Assembly: GCA_951640165.1 (NCBI GenBank)
Contig: OX621263.1
Span: 2,564,501 to 2,628,500 of the forward strand
Length of the DNA stretch: 64,000 nucleotides
Direction: 5' to 3'
DNA from: Pseudoips prasinana
Taxonomy: Eukaryota; Arthropoda; Insecta; Lepidoptera; Nolidae
Shown: positions 55,399 through 64,000 of the stretch, piece after piece
Layout of the letters: every line of letters begins with the position of its first letter
How positions within the stretch are numbered: the first letter of the stretch is position 1
Notes under the pieces: generated by a model
Told to the model about the DNA's origin: nothing
Databases searched by the model: none
What the model saw: only the letters and a program-made list of their open reading frames with translations
Program-made: the position numbers and the translations under genes

Positions 55399-58300
55399 GT
55401 ACTGTGAACTATTCATTTTCTAACACCTCCTTGTTTCTTTCTGATTAATCTGCGGGGCCAAGACAGTCGTCGCGATTCCCCGGGACATGTCTGAGCCTCA
55501 CCGCTCAGTGTCATTTCATTGTGTGCCACTACTAGACTAGGTACTGTGAAAGTCACAAATTATTACAGAAGAAGCACAAATTACTTATCTGCCTTTCATT
55601 AGCATCAACGAGTCGGGTTAAAAAGAGGTTTTGGAATGCTCTATAGAAAAACCTCTTGCCTCGAAGAGCATTTAAAGCCGTAAAGGAGGTCATATAGATA
55701 CAGGAGCATAGGATATCATAGGAGGTCATATAGATACATGACCTCCTATGATATCCTATGCTCCTGTATCTATATGACCTCCTTCCATCAGACGATGAGA
55801 AATCATAATATATAGAAAGTAACCCTATGTTTGAGCCATAGTATGGTACTAAAAATAATAAAAATTGTTTATTTTCACACAAAACAAATAATTTAAAAAG
55901 TTGTCGTTCCGAATTCCCAAACTTAGTAAACTTGTATCTTGGGAATCAGGGCACTCTCCTTAACGTACTAAATTAATTAAAATAGGTAAAACTTAATACA
56001 CACTAAATAAAAGAATTTACTAAAATATTAAAAAGAGAAAAAATATTACAAAAAATTACAATCATATGAAAAAAAAAAATCTTCAAAATAGCAGTAAAAA
56101 GACGATACCGTTACTAACGAGTTAATGTGTGAGTAAGTGAGTGTGTGTGCGGCGCGCGCGTGTGTAATGCAAGTGTACGTGTGCGCGCGCGTGTCAGTAG
56201 GTAATACAACTGAAATTAAGTCAGCAGTTGCTCTGTTTCATTGTAGCTGCAGTTCATAAGCCAGTTTCTGACAGCTTTTTTGCATTTAAATTGATTTAGG
56301 TCATCAAGTTTTAGTGACTATGGCTTGCGCAGATGTCTAGTCGCCGAAATTCAACCGGGGGACATTATCAATCCCGTAGACCGCCTGCCACACGCTATAC
56401 GTTAATTGCTGGCAGCATATTCTTGTCTTGTGTATATCCTATTCGCTATGTTAGCCCTGGGGAGGATGTTGCACTATGAATGGCCATACTAGTCCCTCCA
56501 TTCGACCTGACCCAAAACTGTTGGCTAGTAAAAAGTTATGTCCCTTTCTTTTTTTTTTTATTGCTTAAAGTAACAATATCACAATATTGTAATTTAAATT
56601 ATTTATGTTTCTTGTTTATTTTGTCTCCCAATTATTATTCTAATTGTTTTGGTTTGATTTTTAAATTATGCTTTTATTTAAGGAATTGTATTGTAAAATT
56701 CATACACAATGTAAATTGTTGTTACTGAATAAATAAATAAAATAAATAAATATAAATATATAATATTACACTATAATAATGTTTAGGCTATACAATATAA
56801 TTAATTATGATATCCACACCGTTTACCACAGATAAAGTTAAAACATATGAGTAAGTTCAAATTGAGAGTCGAACAATTATGCAAAAATAAGAGAAAAGAT
56901 AGTATGAACAACATAATACATCAACAATAAAGTTCTTAATCTTGATGTTATACACTTTTACAACAGCAGTACTACATAATATAGTTACACAATCTTTACT
57001 ACATAGTTAGTAAAGGTGGTTCCTCAAATGTACCGTTATGGCGTAGAACGGGCATTCGCCAGTATAAGCTTCTTGAATATACTTACACAACTCGCAAAAA
57101 CATCAATATTACCAAAATTACTATTGAAAGAATCCAGTATACGACAAATGGGTGAGCGTTTGCCTGCATTAGTGCGTGAATAACCGCCTTAAGAGGCCTA
57201 TTACAGTCCACTAGCGCCGCCAATCGAAAAAATGTCATAACTCATAAATAAAATCAAAAATACAAAATATGTTCTATTATTACTGTGGAAAAGGCAATAA
57301 CGTAATTGTATAACACCTTATCAACACTTGAAATATAGCTGTTTAGCTAAATCGTGCATTCAAAACATAAACGGCCGTTTTTGTTACAAATGCACGATTT
57401 AGCTAAACCGCTATATTTCAAGTGTTGACAATGGGTTATAAAATTACGTTATTGCCTTTTCTACAGTAATAATAGACCACATTTTGTATTTTTGATTCAT
57501 TTTACGAGTTATGACATTTTTTCGATTGGCGGCGCTAGTGGACTGTAAAAGGCCCCTTAAGACACAGAGGATATACTTAAAATAAAATAAAAAATGTAAC
57601 GCATAATCGTCATGTTGTCAGCCAATGACGTCCACAGCTAGAAAAAGGCTTCCCTATAAGATTTTCACAATGCAGTTGTGTCCATCATTTAGAGGGACAT
57701 GCCATAATCGCCACGTTTGGCAGACGGGTCGGCGATCGCAGTATGATGGTCATATTACACAGAGAGACGCTGCTGCCTGTTCTCTGGGAGATATTCGCTC
57801 GGGTCGCCTTCTACGCCCACGGGATGAGATGAGGTGGTGATATTGTTTGCCGTCAACCACACAGCAACACATAATGTTTCCTGCTGATTCCAGGTCCAAA
57901 GCCAACTCAAGCCAGAGGTAGAGGAGCCGAAACCAGCAGTGGAGACAAAACTCAGCACCCATGTGGACGCGCTGTGGAATGAACAGTTGCCCGTCTGTAT
58001 TGAGGTAGGTACATGATTATTATTTATTTTTTATTCTTGATTTTATTCATATCTTAATATGAATAATTCTAAAATAAGGTTAAGAAAACTGCTTAAAAGA
58101 TTTAAAATAATGAAATAGTAAAAAAAAAAACTAAGAAACATGGTTTTAGCACGCACTAAAAATTACAAATCATTTCAAATAGCCTGTCCGCCATATTGGA
58201 TTTAAGTCACGTTTTTTTCGTCATTCTGACAGCAAACCCTTTCATTTGATACCCATATCATGGGGGTGGATTTCAAACAGCCAGTCCGCCATCTTGGGGA

Positions 58301-61300
58301 GACCGCCATATTGGATTTGTAGTGACGTTTCTTAGCTAGTCGTGTATTGTCATCAGAACTCAGAGCGTGTGCAAAATTTCATCTTTGTCGGAGACCGGGA
58401 AGTGGGTCAAATTAAGATTCAAAGATTTTCTTACATACATAGTTAGTTACAAGTGAAGCTAATGAAAGCGCGTTAAAAATGCTTATCATCATCAATATTA
58501 TATGTGAAGCAAAAACTTTGCAAAACCCTTTTTACGAAATTATAAAATATATTACACACACTACCATCCTTTGGACACACTGACAAACTGACTAACTTAG
58601 AAGAGATGACAAACTGAGTGTCAAAACTGAGAACAGCTCGCACCATACCGACCGCGCCAGACCACGCAACGAGGCGATCAAGTTTCATGAATAACTTGGT
58701 ATTTTTCATATCCATAGAATTACACTTCACTGCCAATTTTTCATATCCATAGAATTACACTTCACTGCCAATGCAGATTGCAGGATTCCAGCCTTAACAT
58801 GTACTATTTTCCTTGTACATTCTAGGTGCTGCTAGCCCCCGACTGCCAAGACTGCTACTCATCTCTGTGCCGCGAAGACAGTTCCTTCGACCGGCACAAG
58901 CGCGCGCTCTTACTCGAACGATGGACTATGAGAGCTCAGCTACAAAAGTGAGTACCACCATTCATATCAGGAGAAGAGGCAGTTGTCCTCGCCAAAAAAC
59001 CTTTCTGACAAAGCGTTCAAAATCAAAATCAAAAATTATTTATTCCGTAAAACATTTACATTTATGTGGAATCGTCATATTTTTTACCCTACCGTGCAGT
59101 GCATGACGTGGCAGCTACTGAGAAACACTGCCAGAAAACTCAGTAGGAATCCTTTTGAAGTTATACTTCTTTTGGCGTGATGGAGAAAAATGATGAGAGT
59201 GAATTTTTACGATGCGCGCGCACACCGACACCAAAAAATTTAACAGCATGAAGTTAGTTCTAGGTGGTATGAAAATTGATAACTATGTTCAAGTTTTATA
59301 TTAAGAAGTATAACTTCTAACGCGTGTACATAAGTACACACAAGTTTTTTTTAAATAAAATATACTTAATATTAATTACAATCATGTGTGCTGACTCAGA
59401 ACAACTCAATCCCAAGCACTTTTATCACTTAAATAATCTGATATTTTGTAATATGCCCTGCTACACAATTTGGCTTAAATAATTCTTTTAAACTTATTCG
59501 TAGATAATTCTCTAATATCATTGGGAAGTTTGTTATAGAATCTTATACATTGCCCCAAAAAAGAGTTACTTATCTTGAGGAGGCGGGTAGTATGCAATAT
59601 GAGATTATTCTTATATCTAGTATTTACATTATGTGTATCGCTCCTTTTACAGAAGGAATCGATATTTTTATGCACATATAGTAGGTTTTCATATATATAC
59701 TGAGATGGTACATTTAGAAGTTGCAGTCTTTCTTCTTCCTCCCTTTATGCTCTTGATAACATGTTGTGTTTTATCTTGGCTTCGTGTCAAAATAATAGCT
59801 AGGGACAATGTCACACAGATTATCCTAGCCCCAAACTAAGCAAAGCTTGTACTATGGGTACCAGGAGACGATATACATACTTATATAGATAGATAAATAC
59901 TTATATACATAGAAAACATCCATGACTCAGAAACAAATATTCGTGCTCATCACACAAATATTTGCACTTACCGGGATTCGAACCCAGGACCACCAGCTTC
60001 GTAGGCAGGAGCACTACCAACTAGGCTACGGTGACCGTCATGTTCGACGATGTTGAACGACCAAATGGCGTCCACAAACAAAGGTCTGCCCAAAAGATTT
60101 CCACAATGGTGTTGTGTCCATCAATTGGAAGGATATGCCGTAATGCCACGCTTTGTGGACGGGTTGGCGATCGTAGTATGATGTTCATAGCACACAGAGA
60201 GATGTAGCTGCCGTTATCTGGGTAATATTCCCTCAGGACGTCTTCTACGCCCCCCACGGGATGAGCAACTCAAAGTGTTTGTCGTGGCTTGCTGGGCACA
60301 TTTTGGTCTGTTATACATGACTGTCATGTTGCTTATATGAACAAACCGTCCAACATATACTTTGGGAGTGTGGTCTCTGGCATAACGAGCGTGATATTAT
60401 GTTATTTAGCTTGCCATTAATATCTGGAGTAGTTTATTATACAAATCTTGTTTGCAACGAGGAACGACTTCCGTGCGTTTAAGCGCTTTTGCCATATCTA
60501 CTATTAGAATAAAGTTTAACAGCTCACTTTATAGACCCGTGGTGCTTTTACAGCTGGCGTCTTAAGTTGAAATTCTCTCGGATTATGAGACTCTAGTCTC
60601 GTTATATCATTATGTCTCCAGCTTTGCTCTGGAGGAAGTACGTACTACTTTTCTCCTTGTTTCTTCCTGTATAAATTTGTTGCGGGATCTAGGACGAAAA
60701 AATTCCCCGGGACACGCCTGAGCCTCACCGCTCAGTGTCATTTCATTGTGTGCTGTTCACCTTGGCTTACAGTAGGTGCAGTGGTGGGTAAGAGGGAGGG
60801 ACTAGTCCCAGTATACATGACTGTGGCAGCCAAAAGCTTTTGAGAGAAAAAATGGTAGTCTACTTAATATTAGTAACAAAGAGGTATTTTTATTTTTTAA
60901 TATAATAATTTATTTAGGGCTAAATTGCTAACACCATAAGCAACAACTTTTGTTCTACGAGTTCGGACATAAATTAATATATGAAAATAATAAGGATTTT
61001 GTATACTGCCGTGACATTTATATGTCTATGTTTCATTCATAAACAAAAGGACGACGCGCAAACAACACTATGCTTGCGCGAGTCTTAGTGAAGCTCGTAG
61101 ACTTATAAACATTCAATTCAAATTAAATTAATACTTATCACCGTAGCCTAGTTGGTAGTGCTCCTGCCTACGAAGCTGGTGGTCCTGGGTTCGAATCCCG
61201 GTAAGTGGAAATATTTGTGTGATGAGCACGAATATTTGTTTCTGAGTCATGGATGTTTTCTATGTATATAAGTATTTATCTATCTATATAAGTAGGTATG

Positions 61301-61658
61301 TATATCGTCGCCTGGTACCCATAGTACAAGCTTTGCTTAGTTTGGGGCTAGGATGATCTGTGTGACATTGTCCATATATATTATATTACTTATTTTTGTA
61401 TGAAAATAAAATCTAACAATTTATCAAAAGTTGTAGAACAAAGGTTGCTGCTTATGGTGTTAGCTATCTAGTGCTGCGAGGTTGTTGGTGTTTTAGAAGT
61501 AACCCTGTTATTTTTTTGTTTTCCAGGGCAGAGCAGAGTCCAGCGTTCGGCACGTCCCAATGGCTACTGAACGCGGTCAGGTCCCAGCTACACTTCTCAC
61601 AGCTGTCTGCCTGGCTTGCTAGGCTTAAGGAGACTGAGGAAAGCCCTACTGAACGCAG
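55243..61658 (+). CDS. atos: Atos-family protein (atossa / FAM214 / ATOS homolog), N-terminal four exons, 3'-partial
   Basis: Four exons joined by GT-AG splicing (55243-55398, 57894-58004, 58826-58947, 61527-61658) stay open for about 173 residues. The conserved N-terminal block of ATOS/FAM214 proteins is visible: a leucine-rich start with LIIRSRSSSPADR, then ALWNEQLPVCIEVLLAPDC, KRALLLERWTM and LLNAVRSQLHFSQLSAWL, which match in order the vertebrate segments around 'LWKNNLPIMVEMMLLPDC', 'ALLLERW' and 'LLLAVRSFVFFSQLSAWL'. Known family members are nuclear proteins; fly Atossa is a transcriptional regulator in migrating macrophages. The later DUF4210 and chromosome-segregation-like domains must lie beyond the window. 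The first ATG directly follows an acceptor AG, so either a 5'UTR exon lies upstream or this is an internal exon starting with Met; I cannot tell which. Identification comes from remembered family similarity, not a search. Confidence 0.85.
55440..55545 (+). repeat. R1-like LINE 3'-end fragment
   Basis: GACATGTCTGAGCCTCACCG and CTCAGTGTCATTTCATTGTG match the 60700-60760 and (reverse) 2850-2890 copies. Only the 3'UTR part remains; it begins about 40 bp after the exon 1 donor. Confidence 0.7.
55683..55784. repeat. perfect 47-bp inverted repeat (hairpin) in atos intron 1
   Basis: Arms 55683-55729 and 55738-55784 are exact reverse complements around an 8-nt loop. The segment GGAGGTCATATAGATACA also occurs twice in direct orientation, suggesting a local snap-back duplication. 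It is long for a pre-miRNA stem but could form a hairpin RNA in the atos transcript. Confidence 0.9.
56131..56202. repeat. alternating purine-pyrimidine (GT/GC)n tract
   Basis: GTGTGTGTGCGGCGCGCGCGTGTGT and a second GTGCGCGCGCGTGT lie 20-30 bp apart in atos intron 1. Such sequence can adopt Z-DNA and is length-variable. Confidence 0.7.
57195..57554. mobile_element. hAT-like foldback MITE in atos intron 1
   Basis: A 360-bp near-palindrome with ends GGCCTWTTACAGTCCACTAG, arms of roughly 165-175 bp and the 8-bp duplication CCTTAAGA (57187-57194, 57555-57562). Eight-base duplications point to hAT. The core duplication is itself palindromic (CTTAAG), so chance similarity is somewhat more likely than usual. 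Confidence 0.8.
57607..57868 (-). repeat. LINE 3'-end fragment (family I) abutting the atos exon 2 acceptor
   Basis: It carries the family-I landmarks GTCAGCCAATGACGTCCACAGCTAG...AAGGCTTCCC, TGCCATAATCGCCACG and GGGATGAGATGAGGTG. Similarity to other copies runs to about 57868, only about 25 bp before the 3' splice site, so the branch-point region is retroposon-derived. Confidence 0.75.
57894..58004 (+). CDS. atos: atos exon 2
   Basis: It encodes 37 residues (VQSQLKPEV to LWNEQLPVCIE) with acceptor GCTGATTCCAG and donor GAG|GTAGGT, phase 0 at both ends. The bases just upstream of the acceptor are retroposon-derived (see 57607-57868). Confidence 0.88.
58110..58480. repeat. CCATATTGGATT-type interspersed repeat, atos intron 2
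   Basis: GTCCGCCATATTGGATT, TTTCATTTGATACCCATATCATGGGGG and a second GTCCGCCATCTTGG occur in the order seen in a repeat common in lepidopteran genomes. Ends are not clear. Confidence 0.5.
58703..58770. repeat. exact 34-bp tandem duplication in atos intron 2
   Basis: TTTTCATATCCATAGAATTA...GCCAA is present twice without change (58703-58736, 58737-58770), about 55 bp upstream of exon 3. Confidence 0.9.
58826..58947 (+). CDS. atos: atos exon 3
   Basis: It encodes 40 residues plus two bases, from VLLAPDCQDC to MRAQLQ. Acceptor ACATTCTAG, donor AAAA|GTGAGT; it ends in phase 2 and the codon is completed by the first base of exon 4. Confidence 0.88.
59158..59347 (+). repeat. dispersed repeat with inverted ends, copy in atos intron 3
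   Basis: It begins GAAGTTATACTTCTTTTGGC; an inverted AAGAAGTATAACTTC lies at 59303-59317, followed by CGCGTGTACATAAGTACACAC. It contains the run GATGCGCGCGCACACCGACA. Similarity to the 61830 copy extends past the inverted end, so the true boundary is unclear. Confidence 0.75.
59395..59700 (-). repeat. LINE reverse-transcriptase C-terminus (family K), atos intron 3
   Basis: The minus-strand frame reads SFLGQCIRFYNKLPNDIREL, the 'YNKLP' tail seen at the end of Jockey/CR1-like ORF2 proteins. The 3' end carries GATTGAGTTGTTCTGAGTCA, shared with 12013-12170. Confidence 0.75.
59796..60039 (-). repeat. SINE-A copy, atos intron 3
   Basis: Full-length reverse copy with a tRNA-like head (A box GTAGCCTAGTTGG, B box GGTTCGAATCC) and the tail CTAGCCCCAAACTAAGC. 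No long poly(A) is seen. Confidence 0.9.
60040..60265 (-). repeat. LINE family-I fragment
   Basis: Landmarks GATATGCCGTAATGCCACGC, GACGGGTTGGCGATCG and CGCCCCCCACGGGATGAG read in the same order as the other family-I copies. It directly follows SINE-A, which probably inserted at its edge. Confidence 0.7.
60280..60815 (+). repeat. R1-like LINE 3' end
   Basis: The + frame contains EQTVQHILWECGLWHNERD, the C-terminal cysteine/histidine motif of R1-clade reverse transcriptases, then a broken frame and a 3'UTR with CCTCACCGCTCAGTGTCATT. It is 5'-truncated and non-functional. Confidence 0.75.
61138..61374 (+). repeat. SINE-A copy, atos intron 3
   Basis: A nearly full copy starting TCACCGTAGCC, with B box and GCTTTGCTTAGTTTGGGGC tail, ending at GACATTGTCC. 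It lies about 150 bp upstream of exon 4. Confidence 0.88.
61527..61658 (+). CDS. atos: atos exon 4
   Basis: It encodes AEQSPAFGTSQWLL through HFSQLSAWLARLKETEE, the most conserved part of this domain. Acceptor TTGTTTTCCAG, donor GCAG|GTACAG; it ends in phase 2. No further exon is recognised before the window ends. Confidence 0.88.
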
Positions 61659-61829
61659 GTACAGACATTTGCAGCTTCTTGTACTCCCCGTTCACAAGGG
61701 CCTTGTATCTTGCCTATTACGACGACTGTTGCATAAAAACGTCCCTAAAATATATTTGTGTCCGTAAGAATTAATTTTAAGGTATAGCAGATGTAGAGAT
61801 AAGGTATAGGAGATTAATATTTTATTTTT

Positions 61830-62018
61830 GAAGTTATACTTCTTTTGGCGCGATGGAGAAAAATGATGAGAGTGAATTTTTACGATGCGCGCGCACACCG
61901 ACACCAAAAAATTTAACAGCATGATGTTAGTTCTAGGTGGTATGAACATTGATAACTATGTTCAAGTTGTATATTAAGAAGTATAACTTCTAACGCGTGT
62001 ACATAAGTACACACAAGT
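61830..62018 (+). repeat. second copy of the GAAGTTATACTTCTT repeat, atos intron 4
   Basis: Same orientation as the 59158 copy and very similar over its length, so the two flank exon 4 as direct repeats. The Tc1-type transposon starts about 20 bp after its end. Confidence 0.75.
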
Positions 62019-62039
62019 TTTTTTTTAGTTTTACATATA

Positions 62040-63631
62040 CACACATCAACACAATCTAGGGATATTGAACATTTCATTGATTATCTAGAAAACTATAAAC
62101 ATTTTGTTATGACTGTAAATGGAAGAATTAAAGATAATTTCATGGCCGATATTTAAACATTAACAACACGATGCGATTTTGTTTTTCTAATTAATAAAAG
62201 TCTTAAATTAATTAAGCCATAGAAAATTACTGAGTGAACAAAAACATTTTATTCTTATAAAATTATTCAATCGAATTAAATGAATAAAAATCTTACCAAA
62301 TCTGATAATCAGTAATCGGTATTTCCTCCTCTAACATTAATCACACAGCGGCAACGATTTTCCATACTTAAAATTAAGGTGTCAATGTCTTGCTGGGGTA
62401 TGCAGTCCCAAGTTCTTTTTAAATGTTCGAAAAGTTGTTCTTCTGTTGTCAAGTTGGGCGGAAAATCCCTCAATGCTCTTCGCTGTAACATGTCCCAGGC
62501 GTGTTCAATTGGGTTTAAGTCTGGCGACTGTGGAGGCCAATCTAATACCTGAACATCGTGTTCTCGAAGGGCGGCCCTCACCAGCCGCGCTGTATGGGAA
62601 GGTGCATTGTCATGCATGAGCTGAAATTCTTGCCCCGTTAGGGCCCTGAGCGGGACAATGACACGTTCTACTACCTCCTCACGGTATCTATGGGCAGTCA
62701 TGCTGCCCTGAATCCAAATGAGTTGGGTTCGTCCGCCGACTCGTATTCCTGCCCACACCATAATTGTCCCGCCTTGGTAAGAGTGGACCTCCTGTGGATG
62801 TCGGAGACGGCTGACCCTGCCTGGAGTTCTCCAAACGCGTGTTGGTCTCGAATCTGGATGAAATCCATAGCGGGACTCATCAGTGAACAGCACCAATGAC
62901 CATTGTTGATCACTCCATGTCAAATGTTCTTGAGCCCATAAAAGTCGCCTACCGCGATTGCCACGTCGCAGCGCTGGGACTCGTAGCGGTCTGCGAGCAT
63001 GAAGACCAACTTCATGCAGCCTCCTTCGCACGGTTTGGTCGCTCACCAGCAGCTGCTGACCCTCCTGGAGCCTTTGCACTAGTTGCATCGCTGTGATATT
63101 GGGTAGTCTTCTGGCGGTCATTTGGAGAAATCGATCCTGTCTCTGAGTGGTAACACGATATCTACCTGTGTGCCGTTCTGCCACATCTCCAGTAGCGCGA
63201 TAACGTGACCACAGCCTGGATACCACATTTTGGCTTGTGCCCAGAGACTCAGCAACGACGCGTTGAATAGCACCGTTTTGTAACATGCCAACTGCCCGTA
63301 ACATTTCATCTCGACTCAAATGATGGCGTGGCATGACGCTAAAAAGCTTACACAACCAATTGAGAAAAGAAAATAAAACAATTTATCAGGTTTTCTTCAA
63401 TTAACACGCAAAAAAAATTTTAATGCAACTTCTTGAAATTAGATACAACTCAAGATTGCGCTGTGCTTTGCGTGTTTTCATTTGTTTCTCATTTTAATTT
63501 TTAAATTTTGAATAAAGAATAGACAAGGTTTAAATCTGTAAATAAACTTTTTAAGGAAACTAAATAGGTTTTAAACAATAAAGCCATGTTTGATTTCAAA
63601 ATAACGTATCCCTAGACTTTGTTGATGTGTG
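62040..63631 (-). mobile_element. Tc1-type transposon, 1592 bp, intact, in atos intron 4
   Basis: Terminal repeats of 25 bp with two mismatches (CACACATCAACA...GGGATA; 62040-62064 and 63607-63631) lie next to TA duplications (62038-62039, 63632-63633). It contains one full transposase ORF and is antisense to atos. Confidence 0.93.
62309..63334 (-). CDS. Tc1-like (DD34E) transposase, intact
   Basis: This 341-residue transposase starts at MPRHHLSRDEMLRAV; an in-frame Met seven codons upstream is less likely because other Tc1-type proteins begin at about this point. The N-terminal bipartite HTH (QRVVAESLGTSQNVVSRLWSRY and LVSDQTVRRRLHEVGL) is joined by an arginine-rich stretch. The catalytic residues are in LFTDES (D152), LMHDNAPSH (D242) and SPDLNPIEH (E277), with 34 residues between the last two. 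The protein is uninterrupted and of family length, so the copy may still be active. It lies in an atos intron in reverse orientation, where it could affect splicing or antisense transcription; that effect is only inferred. Confidence 0.94.
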   Translation of the reverse strand: MPRHHLSRDEMLRAVGMLQNGAIQRVVAESLGTSQNVVSRLWSRYRATGDVAERHTGRYRVTTQRQDRFLQMTARRLPNITAMQLVQRLQEGQQLLVSDQTVRRRLHEVGLHARRPLRVPALRRGNRGRRLLWAQEHLTWSDQQWSLVLFTDESRYGFHPDSRPTRVWRTPGRVSRLRHPQEVHSYQGGTIMVWAGIRVGGRTQLIWIQGSMTAHRYREEVVERVIVPLRALTGQEFQLMHDNAPSHTARLVRAALREHDVQVLDWPPQSPDLNPIEHAWDMLQRRALRDFPPNLTTEEQLFEHLKRTWDCIPQQDIDTLILSMENRCRCVINVRGGNTDY

Positions 63632-63738
63632 TATATTACTATGCCATTGTGGCTTACATAAACCTCTATCGGAAGATCAGCGTTGCAGTTATATATGTGT
63701 TGGTCTAGCGAAAGCAACTTCTACACTGTTGTAAACCA

Positions 63739-63838
63739 ACGTCCCAACAGTGGTCACCCTGGTGGTTCCCATCCATCTAGACTGCACAACTGCAGTCTAG
63801 ATGGATGGCAACCACCAGGGTGACGTCTGTTGGGACGT
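63739..63838. repeat. 48-bp hairpin with 4-nt loop in atos intron 4
   Basis: Arms 63739-63786 and 63791-63838 match at 45 of 48 positions (outer end ACGTCCCAACAG). No target duplication is obvious. It could be a minimal foldback MITE or a hairpin RNA gene; the 4-nt loop argues against a normal miRNA. Confidence 0.85.
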
Positions 63839-63844
63839 TTTTAA

Positions 63845-64000
63845 GTAAAATAAAATAAAAAAGGTTTTTATTCACGTAGACTTTAAAAAAGCGCTTGTAA
63901 ATAGTCAGAACATGTTTGTAGTAATACAGTTAATATTTCTAGTTACTTATTACAGATATTTAGGTACACGTAATGTTAAAACATTTATACAATTTATTTT
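63845..64000 (-). repeat. LINE 3' tail (family F), cut by window edge
   Basis: Reverse copy of the 3'UTR with ACAAACATGTTCTGACTATT and GTCTACGTGAATAAAAACC followed by an A-rich tail. Similarity continues to the last base. Confidence 0.85.

Noticed and set aside
58473..58736. 87-codon antisense ORF in atos intron 2
   Set aside because: No domain is recognised, it overlaps the 34-bp tandem duplication, and no splice or promoter signals support it.
62690..63309. Shadow ORFs within the Tc1-type transposase
   Set aside because: They are out of frame or antisense to an unbroken, motif-bearing transposase.

Overview
The window is nuclear DNA of an insect, almost certainly a moth or butterfly. It is AT-rich and packed with several tRNA-derived SINE families, Helitron-like elements whose CTAG end lies downstream of a CGCGG/CCGCG hairpin, RTE/R1/Jockey-type LINE 3' ends, Tc1/mariner transposons and foldback MITEs, a mix typical of Lepidoptera. 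I see no prokaryotic gene organisation, CRISPR array or ordinary tRNA/rRNA gene.

Only one host gene is recognisable: the 5' coding part of an Atos-family gene (atossa / FAM214A-B / ATOS) on the + strand at 55243-61658. Four GT-AG exons join in frame for about 173 residues and the gene runs off the right edge. Its introns hold a hAT-like MITE, SINEs, LINE ends, a perfect 47-bp hairpin and an intact antisense Tc1-type transposon.

Everything from 1 to about 55200 is repetitive or unassigned. Landmarks are: three 1282-bp mariner copies (6559-7840 +, 31107-32388 -, 43172-44453 -), nearly identical, two with the full transposase ORF and one with a single stop; a complete but internally deleted Ty3/Gypsy-type LTR element (44779-48859, minus) with near-identical LTRs, a 4-bp target duplication, primer-binding site and purine tract, whose protease ORF runs directly into an integrase tail; a 1377-bp foldback element (49512-50888) with two 642-bp arms and a 9-bp target duplication; and a PIF/Harbinger-like MITE (50979-51404) that splits a SINE.

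The rest is a layered record of insertion inside insertion. Many target duplications can be read directly (15 bp at 1008/1293, 12 bp at 18747/18921, 11 bp at 29242/29560, 14 bp at 30762/31058, 15 bp at 52561/52921, 13 bp at 53321/53730, 8 bp at 57187/57555, 9 bp at 49503/50889). A second theme is short perfect or near-perfect palindromes built from transposon pieces at several separate places. The best candidates for something undescribed are the 642-bp-arm foldback family with its repeated GGCCGCGCAATCGT motif, the LTR element that seems to have moved recently without its own reverse transcriptase, and the recurrent snap-back palindromes.
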